Positions 10,498 to 20,583 of a stretch of DNA of 64,000 nt are shown here, piece by piece. A model generated the notes under the pieces. It was not told where the DNA came from and did no database searches. It was given only the letters and a program-made list of their open reading frames with translations. Position 1 is the first letter of the stretch. Every line of letters starts with the position of its first letter. Origin of the DNA: Rhizodiscina lignyota (taxonomy: Eukaryota > Ascomycota > Dothideomycetes > Aulographales > Rhizodiscinaceae). The DNA lies in the NCBI GenBank assembly GCA_010015805.1, contig ML978123.1:992001-1056000 (forward strand). Reading direction: 5' to 3'. Position numbers and translations under genes: made by a program.

Positions 10498-13404
10498 ATG
10501 GAAGCTGCCATTCGCTGGTCGCCGCACCCAACTGCGCTGAACTCAAGATTCATTATTGTTGATGTTGCTGGTAATCGGCTTCGCCTCTGCGAGCTTGGTG
10601 CTTCCAAGGGTAAGGCGGTCGGGTACAAGCAAATATGTCAGCGCGACAGGTTACCGAACTTTACGGCGTTCGACTGGTCTAAGACCCAGGATTCTCTCGT
10701 TGCTATTGGAGCTGCCTCTGGAGAAGCGACTCTGGTCCAACTTGATTCCACAGTCACTTATCCAGACAGTATAAGGGCGTTCCCCATCAAACATCAGCGG
10801 AAATGCAACTCCATTGCTTTCAGCACGAACAACCTCCTGGCGACCGGCCTGGATAGAGTACGTAATGACTGCTGCATGAACATTTACGATCTTGCGGCTG
10901 CCATCTCTCCGGGCCGGCAGCAAGAACCGTACCGCAAGTTGGCAAGCTCAGAGGCGATTATGAGCATCAAGTTTTTTGCTCAACAACCGGACACGCTAAT
11001 TGCGGGTGTGTCAAGACAATGCATCAGATTGTACGATCTGAGGGACCCAACAGGAAACGTCTCTCAACTTCCGACCCGGCAGGTACACAATCTGGCTATT
11101 GATCCACTGGATGAGAACTACTTTGTCTCTGCTGGACCGTCCGGTGAACCTATCGTCTCCGTGTGGGACAAGCGGTTCACTTCATCGGCCATCCCTGGAA
11201 CGCCATCCGGCGGCCTGCCTGGACCAATTGTGGAATTTCGTCCTGCAGTAGACACTGCACAATCAACTTCCATCTGGAGTTTGCGATTTTCTGGAACCCA
11301 AAAAGGCGTCTTTGGTGTTCTATCCAGCGCCGGAGAGATCAAAATCATCGAACTAGCCCATCATTCTGGGTCTGGAACCACTTTATCGGCGCCAGCAAAT
11401 CCCCATGGTGGAAGCGCGTGGTCTTCAAGAACGTATGCGAGCTATACTCACAACCTTACGTACCCTTGGTATCAGACCGAACATCGCCATGATGAAAACA
11501 TGCGGATTATCGCATATGACTTCATGTCTGCTGGTAATCCCATTGATGATCATGCGGCTGTAGCACTTCACCCAGATCGAGCGATCCAGGTCTTTAGGAT
11601 TCCCTCAAAGGCAGGACCACTTAAGATGACCGCACTTGATGAGCTTTACGCCTGGGGCCAAGCGACTGCGGTGGTGAGGCCGATGCCGAATTACTCAAAA
11701 GTTGCATCTGATCTAGAAGAATTGCAAATGAAAACGCTACCGGATCATCATTCTGGAACAGTGGAAGAGAGCACCTCCACGATAGACGCGCAGGTCGAGA
11801 GTCTTCGGTTGAGTACCTCGATCAAGAGCATGGACACGCACCTATCCAGCCGAGAAGCGCATTGTCATCTTCTAAACATGAATTTTCCTGAAAGCAAATT
11901 AAGTTTTGAAGACATGCTCCGCCTTCAGACAGTTCAGCGGCGCCGGTGTCTTGAAGGATACCTCTTCAATCCAACAAAGAACAAGGACATTGTTGCCAAT
12001 GATCCTTGGCTTGTGGACTTGTGGGACACTGTCAGGCGATTCCATGATCTAGCCAAAGATAGCGGCATGAGCATGAACGGCATTGATTTGAGCTACTTGG
12101 GAATTTTTTCGATCCTAAGCAACTCGTTGGGGCTCAATAGCCGTAATCGATTACTTGGTTCAGAAAAGCATGCAGAAGGAATCTCCATTCGCGTTGCGAT
12201 AAGAGATCTTGTTGCCCGGAAGGGCTATTACTCCTTCAAAGGTGTCAAGTCTTCATTTCCGGAACACAGGCAGCTCTGCCTACTTCTCTGCGGCTGGACC
12301 TTTCACAAAGAGCGTTTACGAGCAAGGTGTCTAGAGCTTGTTGAGGCGGATGAAACATACAAGGCCATTGCTTTGTGTGTGTTTCGCGGCTACAAGGACC
12401 TCGCGCTTGAGCTTCTTAAGACTGCAGTCAAGCAAAAACGCATTCAGAACATCGGGCTCGGCGCCGTGATTGCATGCGACTCTGTTGACGCGGAGCAACG
12501 TGAGCTTTGCCGGTGGATGAGCGATGAAACAGATGATCCTTACCTCAAGGCAATGATGGAGTACTTCGTGTCCGGCGACTGGGCCAGAGTTGCCAACATG
12601 AAACAGTTGGCGCTCGTGGACAGGGTGTCTGTTGCACTCAAGTACTTCGAAGACGATAGACTGCAAGAGTTCATCAAGCTGCAGATGAGCGAAGCAATTG
12701 TGTACTCCAACATTGAAGGCATCGTCCTTACGGGCTTGGTCGACAAAGGCATGGATCTATTCGAGCACTACATCCGCAAGCACAACGACATTCAGACACC
12801 TGTCCTTGTGATGGCACACACTGTGCCTCTTTATCTCAAGGACAGCCGCTTCGATGCCTGGAAAGAAACATACTTTATGCAAATGCAAGCCTGGCGCGCA
12901 TTCACCCAACGCACTCGCTTTACCGTTCTGCACAATCGTATGAGTGTCACACGCGACAGCCGTCAACTTATCAAGCCACCTGATCAGCGGGTCAGCTTGC
13001 GCTGTTTGCACTGCCAGCAGAACCTGGCGTACCATCCACAGAAGACAGTTCCAGACGAAATGGATGGGGATACTACCACCATCACAACTTCTCTGCCGAG
13101 GCCAAGCAACACCCCTAGTATGAACGCTGGGACCATATGCCCACATTGCAAGCGGCCGATGCCTCGATGTGGGATATGTATGCTCTGGCTTGGGAGTCCA
13201 GATCCTGCGCGTCCAGGCGGCGCAGCGGCGTTGGCGGAGAAGAGCGAAGGGAAACCTAAGGAGGCAATGGCGTTGGAAAAGATGACTGTTTGGTGCATGA
13301 ATTGTAACCATGGCTTTCATGGAGGTCATGCGAGGGAGTGGTTTGCAAGGCATCGGCTGTGCGCCGTGCCGGATTGCGGATGCCATTGTGGGGTGCTTCA
13401 TTGA
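10498..13404 (+). CDS. SEA4: SEA/GATOR2 complex subunit Sea4 (MIOS/Mio homologue)
   Basis: An intronless 968-aa protein. The N-terminal half is a WD40 beta-propeller (residues about 1-400; for example the opening MEAAIRWSPHP and the blades at FTAFDWSKTQ and IRLYDLRDP). A helical solenoid follows. The C-terminal zinc-binding RING/ribbon unit runs from about residue 840, with CxxC pairs in LRCLHCQQN, CPHCKRPMPRCGICM and VWCMNCNHGFHGGH and the final CAVPDCGCHCG. This order is diagnostic of Sea4/MIOS. The protein belongs to the SEACAT (GATOR2) coatomer-like complex at the vacuole, which relieves inhibition of TORC1 when amino acids are present. Its length is close to animal MIOS. Confidence 0.93.
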   Translation: MEAAIRWSPHPTALNSRFIIVDVAGNRLRLCELGASKGKAVGYKQICQRDRLPNFTAFDWSKTQDSLVAIGAASGEATLVQLDSTVTYPDSIRAFPIKHQRKCNSIAFSTNNLLATGLDRVRNDCCMNIYDLAAAISPGRQQEPYRKLASSEAIMSIKFFAQQPDTLIAGVSRQCIRLYDLRDPTGNVSQLPTRQVHNLAIDPLDENYFVSAGPSGEPIVSVWDKRFTSSAIPGTPSGGLPGPIVEFRPAVDTAQSTSIWSLRFSGTQKGVFGVLSSAGEIKIIELAHHSGSGTTLSAPANPHGGSAWSSRTYASYTHNLTYPWYQTEHRHDENMRIIAYDFMSAGNPIDDHAAVALHPDRAIQVFRIPSKAGPLKMTALDELYAWGQATAVVRPMPNYSKVASDLEELQMKTLPDHHSGTVEESTSTIDAQVESLRLSTSIKSMDTHLSSREAHCHLLNMNFPESKLSFEDMLRLQTVQRRRCLEGYLFNPTKNKDIVANDPWLVDLWDTVRRFHDLAKDSGMSMNGIDLSYLGIFSILSNSLGLNSRNRLLGSEKHAEGISIRVAIRDLVARKGYYSFKGVKSSFPEHRQLCLLLCGWTFHKERLRARCLELVEADETYKAIALCVFRGYKDLALELLKTAVKQKRIQNIGLGAVIACDSVDAEQRELCRWMSDETDDPYLKAMMEYFVSGDWARVANMKQLALVDRVSVALKYFEDDRLQEFIKLQMSEAIVYSNIEGIVLTGLVDKGMDLFEHYIRKHNDIQTPVLVMAHTVPLYLKDSRFDAWKETYFMQMQAWRAFTQRTRFTVLHNRMSVTRDSRQLIKPPDQRVSLRCLHCQQNLAYHPQKTVPDEMDGDTTTITTSLPRPSNTPSMNAGTICPHCKRPMPRCGICMLWLGSPDPARPGGAAALAEKSEGKPKEAMALEKMTVWCMNCNHGFHGGHAREWFARHRLCAVPDCGCHCGVLH

Positions 13405-13638
13405 TAAAGACCATGTATAAATAGTTAGTTTTCGGAGATATCACATTGGATCGCTTCTAGCTGTAATAGTGTGCCCTGTAAAAGCTCGCCCAGCTCCGAG
13501 ACTTGCGCTTCTATTGACGAAATATTACTGAACTCGGTTTTGAAGCGCTAAGAATAGATGTGTTCACTGGACTTTACTTTGAACATGTGAAAATTGCATA
13601 ACGGAACACGCAGTGACGTAAAGTTAATTCTGAAGCCT

Positions 13639-13654
13639 ATTTAATGTATATTTT
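13639..13654 (+). promoter_or_regulatory. TATA-like element upstream of the U6 methyltransferase gene
   Basis: An AT-rich run (tatttaatgtatattt) lies about 50 bases before the ATG at 13695, followed by a CT-rich and CA-rich leader. Confidence 0.35.
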
Positions 13655-13694
13655 TGCACCGCTCTCTCGCTTCCGCCTTTCACCCACAAACACA

Positions 13695-15459
13695 ATGCCT
13701 CCCAACTACGACGATGAGATCGACTTCGCTGCGCTTGCGCTGCAAGATCCTGATTTCGCCAAAGTCCTCAGTTCGACTGGAAAACTTGATTTCCACGATG
13801 CGAAGGCGGTGCAGTGAGTGATTGAAACCGACTGTCGACTAATGGAAGGCTTTTTGATCTTACCTCCGAATCAAGACAGTTGACCAAGAGTCTCCTTAAA
13901 CGTGATTTCGGACTTCAGATTGAGCTCCCAGATGACAGATTATGCCCTCCTGTAAGCAATCAAAGCACTACGCGTATAGAACGCGTCTAACATCACGCGT
14001 CTCTTAGGTGCCTGTTCGGTAGGTCACGCACACTCATTGCCCACTTTATACGAAATAGTTCTGCATCATCCTTTTCGCTATACTTCTCTTGGCAGGAATG
14101 CATCATCTTCATTAACGTTTTGTCTTCAATCTTCATTTGTCCTTAATGGGCAGCGACGACATTCTTACTGCGCTTCGTTTGAACGTGTTCAAGCCTCAAC
14201 TGGCGATTTCCGCGTTTATCATAGTATCATAACTTCATAATCCTGACATCGACACAGCTACAATTATGTCCGATGGATTGAAAGCCTAATCGATACCACT
14301 GGCCCTTCATACATGGACAAGTATGACCCGGAGCGCTCAATCATTGGCATCGACATGTTTGTTTGATCCCATCACTCATTTTTTGCCCCACTCTAACACC
14401 TTCATAGTGGAACTGGTGCTTCAGCAATCTATCCGCTCCTCTTCTGTGCCTCACGTCCGAGCTATCGTCTCGGCGCAACCGATATTGATCTTCCATCTCT
14501 CACCTCGGCAGCGAAGAACATCTCCCTGAACGACCTCTCATCGCGTATCCGACTCCTCGAGACGACTTCCGCTGATCCACTTATCCCGCTCGATGGTCTA
14601 AGCATTGAACATGCAGACTTCACCATATGCAATCCTCCATTCTACTCATCCGTCGAGGAAATGCAGGCGGCGTTCACGGGTGAGGGGAAGTCAAAACCTC
14701 CAAGCGCGGTCTGCACGGGTAGTGAGAATGAAATGGTGACTGAGGGTGGAGATGTCGGATTCGTACTACGAATGGTAGAGGAGAGTAAGCAGCTCAAAGA
14801 GAAGGTGCAGTGGTACTCCAGTATGCTCGGGAAGTTGGAGAGCTTACGGGCGGTCGTTGCCAAGCTCAAGGAGATTGAAGTCTCCAACTGGGCCGTATGC
14901 TGTCTCAGAGCTGGTGCAAAAACGAGGAGATGGGCTGTGGCCTGGAGTTGGGGGGACTCGAGGCCGAGAAATGTGCGTTTGTAATCTTCACTCCTATGGT
15001 GGCGGTACTGTTACTCTAACGGTGATGTAGGATGTGGCACGAGGAGAATCGCTTGGCAAAGAGTTCTTGCCGGCCGCCACGGAGCTCACGATACCAATTT
15101 CTGCCAAGAATGTTGATGAGATAGTCGAAAAGCTCAACAAGATGATGGAGTCACTGGACCTCCGCTGGCTGTGGAAAGTGTCGCTGAAAGCCGGTTTGGC
15201 TATTGCGCGTGAGAACGTCTGGTCGCGGGCTGCGCGGCGCAAGCAGCAGCGCCAGGATGCGGATCGAGGCGAGAATGCAAAGCATACTAAAGATGGTGAC
15301 GACTCCGACTCCGACGAGGACGAGAAAGTGGCGTTGGCTGTAAAGATTACCGCAGAGAAGGAGGCGATCCAGCTGAGGTGGCTGAGAGGCAGTGACTATG
15401 TACTCTTCGAGAGCTTCGCCGGCATGCTGAAGCGGACTGTGCGAGAGACTGGAGGATGA
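13695..15459 (+). CDS. mtl16: U6 snRNA m6A methyltransferase (METTL16/Mtl16, DUF890 family)
   Basis: Six exons (13695-13813, 13876-13951, 14008-14018, 14258-14356, 14408-14972, 15031-15459) give 432 aa in a continuous frame. The protein uses SAM to methylate N6 of an adenosine in U6 snRNA. The family-typical N-terminus (KRDFGLQIELPDDRLCPPVP) precedes RYNYVRWIESLI. The SAM motif GIDIGTGASAIYPLL is recreated exactly by splicing across 14357-14407. The catalytic NPPF is at residues 177-180 (CNPPFYSS), and TRRWAVAWSWGD is conserved. Exon 3 is only 11 nt (GTGCCTGTTCG) and is needed to read VPVRYNYV. The intron after it is long (239 nt). The C-terminus has an acidic patch (DDSDSDEDE). The fourth donor (GTTTGT) is weak. 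Confidence 0.9.
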
Positions 15460-16430
15460 CGACTTGTGGTTGATATCCCGCCTCGGCGTAGCGATTTCCA
15501 TCGCTGATCTAAGTTGGGTATCGTGGATATTCACATTCTGGTCCCTTCCTCGTGCTTGCGATCTGCGATTTCTAGAAGAGCTCTGGCACGGGGTGGATCG
15601 AATATTCCTTCAAGCCTCTTCTTGAGCGTATAGTCAGAAACACAGGCGTTTGGGCAAGCACCGCTGACCAAAAACAACTCAATTTCTTCGAAGAGGTCTT
15701 GGTGGCGCTCCTCTTGTTTGTTCATCAAGCTTGCCAAGCGAAGGTCCCGTATCGTATTCCCTTTATATGGCTCGTTCGGTTGGCACCTCCTTGGGACAGC
15801 AGCTTGAACAAAGCTAGTTGTAGATTTCATGAGTACCGGCTGTCACTCTCCAGGTGAACTCCACAAATTGAACTATATTTCCGGCGAGGCCAATTGCGAA
15901 AGTGGATCAAGCATCGTGCCCAAGGTTTATTCACGTGCTGCAGAACGATGACATAGATGATGACCAGAGGAACCACAAGGCTGTGGCCACGGTGAACATA
16001 AGGTCGCGAATACCAAACTGATGCGTTTTGGTCAAAAACAAGCTTACAGAATGGATACAATTCAGCTTGCTGTGAGAATGAACGGGGATCTTTTGACGAC
16101 ATAGGAAGACTTTCGGACTATTGAAAGAGCTGAGGCCGAATGCGTTGGCGGCGAAGGGACAGCTGAGCCACTGCAATTCAGCCTTGACATGCACAGTACC
16201 CTCCGGCCTTGCTACCTTGCAGCATCGCAAATTTGTTTAATTAGCCGTTGATTAGGCATTGATGTCGATTGCTGGGCAGGCATGCACATTGACATAGTCA
16301 TTACGGAGTACCAATGGCCAAAAGGCCATTCTCCAAGGAGGTCCGAAGCTCAATCAATTTAGCAAGGCCTACGAAGAGTAACTTGTTCTTCCGATGTATT
16401 GTTCAAGACGCCGAGATCCATCATGATAAT
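15460..16430. other. Region between the U6 methyltransferase and GLTP 3' ends
   Basis: About 1 kb between two convergent genes. It holds one weak minus-strand candidate ORF, listed separately, and otherwise no supported feature. Confidence 0.35.
15531..15830 (-). CDS. Possible small hypothetical protein (99 aa)
   Basis: A single ORF with a charged, helix-like composition (NKQEERHQDLFEEIELFLV, TLKKRLEGIFDPPRARALLE) that looks more protein-like than the chance ORFs around it. No family is recognised and no upstream exon is clear. It starts 371 bases beyond the methyltransferase stop in the opposite orientation. It could be a real small gene, the last exon of a decayed gene, or antisense chance. 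Confidence 0.25.
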   Translation of the reverse strand: MKSTTSFVQAAVPRRCQPNEPYKGNTIRDLRLASLMNKQEERHQDLFEEIELFLVSGACPNACVSDYTLKKRLEGIFDPPRARALLEIADRKHEEGTRM

Positions 16431-17403
16431 TCACCACTTGTTCTCCTTCCTTCCCAGGAAATCTTTCAGCGTTGCTACAATCTTCTCCAGAGAAGACAGC
16501 CACACCTCCAGTTCCTGATCAACCTTTGCCTTGTCATCCCCCATCTTCGCATAAAAGTCTTTCCTGTATGGCGTCGCACTCATCGCGGCACTGAAGATCG
16601 GCTTGACCATGAAGGAGTGGTGAGGCTTGAGGGTTTCGCCGTAGGCAGCGCGGAAGGAGTTTGAGAGTTCTTCGGTTGGGTTGCTCACGTTCTGGCGGAG
16701 GGCTTGGGCGGTGAAGTCGAGACCACTGATAATATAGCCAAGTCAGCTCTGCGTAGTACCAAAAGTACGGTATACGGAGAAATATATTGAATGAGAAGAG
16801 GAAGTTATATACCGGTTCAGCCATACAAGGCCTTCCGTCGCCGTGTGCTTCTTTGCTTTGAGCTCATTCTGGACGAGGGATTGGAGAGTGGCAGATTCGG
16901 CTGGCGCTTCGCTCTGACGTGTGCGAATTTTCTATATATTCACATTAGCAATTTGGGTGCGAGATGGCGACGTTTTCGATTGCTATGAGCACTGAAGGAG
17001 ATCAGACGGAAAACGACGTACTGTGATGTTTCCGGTCATGTCTCCCTTCACAGGCTTAAATGCGACAGAGCCCAAGACGTCTATCTCACAAAGACGTCAG
17101 TAGAGCGATCGTGTTATAACGTCTTGCATATCCTTAAATATCTTCGACTCCTCGCACACAGGGCAGTTCTCAGATGGGTGGTCTCCAAAGGCATTCGAGG
17201 TCAGGACTTCGACGACTGCACCTCATCTTCAGCTCGAACAGAAGGCACAACGCACCAAAGAGGGTAGTGAGACTCTCCGCAGCGTCACAAAACTCGGTGG
17301 TAGATATAGCATTGTCGTTGGCAGCATCGACAGGCACGTCTTTGAAGGACTTCTTCAAGGTGTCGAAGTAGGTCCCACCAGCCGGAACTTGAGGTGCAGA
17401 CAT
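16431..17403 (-). CDS. het-c2: Glycolipid transfer protein, HET-C2 type
   Basis: Four exons (17403-17256, 17080-17022, 16931-16813, 16725-16431) give 206 aa, the length of Podospora HET-C2 and mammalian GLTP. It moves single glycosphingolipid molecules between membranes in the cytosol. The GLTP fold is evident throughout: YFDTLKKSF at the start, the headgroup-binding triad Asp63-x3-Asn67-x2-Lys70 in GDMTGNITK, the stacking Trp106 in EGLVWLNRGLDF, and His144/145 in LKPHHSFMVKPIF. The end, MSATPYRKDFYAKMGDD, is strongly conserved. In Podospora anserina, alleles of het-c control heterokaryon incompatibility through NWD-type STAND partners. Introns are 87-175 nt, longer than most in this window. 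It is divergent from the tartrate-dehydrogenase-like gene. Confidence 0.94.
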
Positions 17404-17908
17404 GATGAGAACTTGAGAGAGATGCTTCCTATGAAATTTGCAGAAGCTTGAGAGTTCAATTGACGGTGAGAGAAGTCGTAGGTCAAGTGAAGAAAGGAAA
17501 GAAGTACAGGGGCGCCGCAGCTGTTGAGATGCAAGCTGAGGGGCCACAGCACGTTGCGGTGTGGATCGTGAGCTCGCTTGAGCTTGGCTGGCGTAAGGGC
17601 CTCACTGGCGCGTCCTGGTTTCAGATGCTCTCAACCCCTGAATGAAATTAATTGAATGAGGCTCAAACTTTTGCTTAGCTGTCAGGTACAATCTCGAGAA
17701 TGGCTTCTGGAACCATGGCTGCATGGAATACAGCTTGAGCGAAAGCTTAACGGCGAGCTCCCCGCCCGCAATGACATCCCCCGAGAGGGGCAGCAATAAT
17801 GTAACTCCGCGTTCGCTCGCGCAAAGAAGTGCGGGACGCCTCGGAAATATAAATCTAAGAAATATGTCTCTGGCTGTAGAATGTCAATTCTCATTTCGTT
17901 GATCCTAA
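17404..17908. promoter_or_regulatory. Divergent promoter region of the GLTP and tartrate-dehydrogenase-like genes
   Basis: 505 bases between two ATGs. A TATA-like TATAAAT at 17848-17854 lies about 55 bases before the plus-strand ATG. No other recognisable element. Confidence 0.4.
17848..17854 (+). promoter_or_regulatory. TATA box of the tartrate-dehydrogenase-like gene
   Basis: TATAAAT lies about 55 bases upstream of the ATG at 17909, the best TATA match seen in this window. Confidence 0.5.
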
Positions 17909-19064
17909 ATGACATCCACAATCGTCCCAAGCATGGCCAAAACGTACAAGATTGCCACCATTCCAGGTGACGGCATTGGCGTCGACATCACAGATGCGGC
18001 CATTCAGGTATTGAAGAAGTTGTCAGACGCGTCTGGGAGCTTCCAGTTCGAGTTCACAAACTTTGATTGGAGCAGTAAAACGTACAAAGAGCGTGGTTAC
18101 TACATCCCGGAGGATGGCATTGAGCAATTGAAGAAGTTTGACGCCATTTACTTTGGAGCCGTTGGTTGGCCTGGTAAGCTCGTGCACAATGCTCTAGTCC
18201 ATTCCTCTCAAAGTCATCACCGCCTCACGGCTTCCAGATGTTCCCGATCATATATCTCTATGGGGTCTCATGCTGCCACTACGCAATTCCCTTTGCCAAT
18301 ACGTCAATGTTCGTCCGACTCGGATCATCCCAGGCACGTCCTCTCCTCTCGCAAACTGTAAGCCCGGAGACCTCGATTGGGTCATCATCCGCGAGAACAG
18401 CGAGGGCGAGTACGCCGGCCATGGTGGAGAGACACACACCTATTACGATAACGCTGTCGCCACGGACGTCAGCATTTACACTCAAGTCGGAATTGAGAGG
18501 ATCATGCGATTTGCTTTCGAGACGGCAAAGAGCAGGCCAAGGAAGAAGTTGACAATGGTTACAAAGAGTAACGCCCAACGCCACGGGATGGTCCTCTGGG
18601 ATCGGATATTCAACTATATCAAGAAGGAATTCCCGGAGGTAGAGACCGACAAGATGCTTGTTGATGCTATGACAGTACGCATGGTGTTGCAACCAAGTTC
18701 AATGGACACAATTGTGGCCACGAATCTTCATGCGGACATCCTGTCCGACTTGGCGGCCGCCCTATCGGGGAGCATTGGAATTGCACCCAGTAGTAACTTG
18801 GATCCAACGAGGAAGAATCCAAGCATGTTCGAGCCAATCCACGGGAGCGCGCCCGATATTGCGGGGAAGGGGATTGCGAATCCCGTTGGCGCATTCTGGA
18901 GCGCTGCCGAGATGGTTGAGTGGATTGGCGAAAAAGACGCTGCTGCAAAGTTAATGAAGGCCATAGAGACAGTGACGGAGGCAGGAGTGAAGACGAAAGA
19001 TTTAGGAGGGAGCAAAAACACCAAAGAGGTAACTGACGCAATTTGCGCAGAGATTGGGAAGTGA
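17909..19064 (+). CDS. Tartrate dehydrogenase / isopropylmalate-dehydrogenase family oxidoreductase
   Basis: Two exons (17909-18173, 18238-19064) across a 64-nt intron give 363 aa. The junction restores GAVGWPDVPDHISLWGLMLP. It belongs to the NAD-dependent beta-decarboxylating dehydrogenases: the start reads IATIPGDGIGVD, and the signature NLHADILSDLAAALSGSIG supplies the metal-binding Asp residues. The stretch RENSEGEYAGHGG and the absence of LeuB-specific sequence point to the tartrate dehydrogenase/decarboxylase (TtuC-like) branch that oxidises tartrate or D-malate. LEU2 itself is less likely. An alternative ATG (MAKTYK, 17933) would remove eight residues. No mitochondrial presequence is apparent, so it is probably cytosolic. 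Confidence 0.88.
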
Positions 19065-19164
19065 TATGTCATAGGCAGTGTGTACTAATAGTGTAGATAA
19101 AATCTTACCAATCGTCATTCACTTCCGATTGAAGTCTCTTTAGCGTAGAGATTCGATGAGAAAG

Positions 19165-19894
19165 CTATTCCATATATTCCTTTGGCACTGGCGGTCTAAA
19201 TACTCCAGGAGTGATCTTGGTCTTGGTCTTGGTTTTTACGAGCTCTGTCACGACAGGTCCGGCTCGATGCCATGGCCACATAACGTATCTTGCTTTTCCA
19301 GTCATTAGAGCCAATGAGATCTGCTAAAGTCAACGAGCTAAACAGTGTATTGGTGCTCCAAGAATTCCTTACAGGCCCGTAGTCACGGCTGTCCATGCTC
19401 TTGTCACTATTGTCCCCTTCTACCCAAACATGGTTATAAGGAATGATCACAGTGTCTGGACCTCCAATCTTGCCTCCATTCTTCACCAAGTCTCTTGCTA
19501 CATCGAGCGCAGTATCAGCTTCATCAACCCCCTTATAACCAGCACCATATCTGACTCTTTTCTCGGGCACTACCGTGTCGCCCGGCAGGCCTACCACCCT
19601 TTTCACACTTAGTTTCTCTGTATTATTCATCGGGGTCCAGAAGAAGATAACGTCTCCTCTCTTGATGTGGTTTATGTTCCAGGCTTTTGTCGTGGATGAG
19701 TCCACGCGTTGAGGCGTCTTTCGAAACTTCGTTATTAGAACGAGATCTTCTTCGCCTGTCTCGTGGTAGGTCGGCGACAACGTAGGTGCCATTGAGTCGC
19801 CTGTGATGGCGGCAACCTGAAGTACATGGTCATTGATGCTGATGATGCAGCAGCCGAAGACCGTAAGGCGCCATAGGTGTATGCCGATGCCCAT
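19165..19894 (-). CDS. IMP2: Mitochondrial inner-membrane protease subunit 2 (signal peptidase I family)
   Basis: Two exons (19894-19373 and 19320-19165) with a 52-nt intron encode 225 aa. The spliced end reads RDYGPISLALMTGKARYVMWP, the usual Imp2 C-terminal region. The catalytic Ser34 lies in ITGDSMAPTL and the general-base Lys98 in SVKRVVGLPGD, the S26 Ser-Lys dyad. A single hydrophobic segment (residues about 8-20) anchors it in the inner membrane, where it removes sorting peptides in the intermembrane space with Imp1. The tail contains a KTKTKTK repeat from a CTTGGT-type hexanucleotide. The start is the first in-frame ATG with a plausible N-terminus. The frame stays open upstream without an ATG, so an extra 5' exon cannot be excluded. 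Confidence 0.9.
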
Positions 19895-20583
19895 GAGAGC
19901 TCGGAGATGGCGCGGGAGGTTGGACCGTGGATGATGGCCGCGATCTCGTGGACGCGGGACAACAATAGACCAGTAATAGTTGGCCTCGAATGGTCATATC
20001 ATTTTGCTCTAAAGTATGTAGCGGCTATAACCTCTTGAATTCGAGGTCGTGTCGTGTGAGTAAAGCCATTGAAGTCCGGAGCTTGCCGGCGTTAAATTTC
20101 TCGGCTAAATTTCTCGGTCAAAGCTCTCAATTGCAGGGACTGCCTCTCCTCCACCCTTCTGGCTTCATCCACAATTGGTACATGCTGTGCTTGGCCTTGC
20201 GACTCGAATCTCAACAGAAACTCGTAAGACGGATTTTGAACTTGAGCTAGAGCTATTCACGAAAGAAGTGCTCATGTTTCAAGTCGAGAAAGAAGTAAGA
20301 CCGGAGGGATTTTCAGATGTTTCATTTCAGCTCATTACGCCTCATATAAATTCCTACTGTCCTCGACAGTCGCGTCAACTGTTTTGTTCTGCTTCGCTCC
20401 AGTTTTAAAGCATACACTTTCCCCGCAGAGCTCGTAATGTCGAAGCTGTCAGGAGGTGCCCAGAACGTCCTAGCGCGTGAGCACGTGCATTCGTGTATTA
20501 TAGGATTTCTTCTTCAGAGATCTCTCTCTTGAATCAATCCACGAGATTCACAACTTCGTGCTTGCTACGTGCTCCTCCAATAG
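19895..20583. other. Intergenic region; probable location of the first exon of the alpha/beta hydrolase gene
   Basis: 689 bases. An ATG at about 20437 (ATGTCGAAGCTG) is the best candidate start for the downstream hydrolase, but I could not find an unambiguous donor that keeps the frame. No other gene is visible. Confidence 0.3.

Noticed and set aside
12757-13401. 214-codon minus-strand ORF opposite the Sea4 zinc domain
   Set aside because: Antisense shadow; its Cys/His-rich look mirrors the zinc-binding codons of Sea4.
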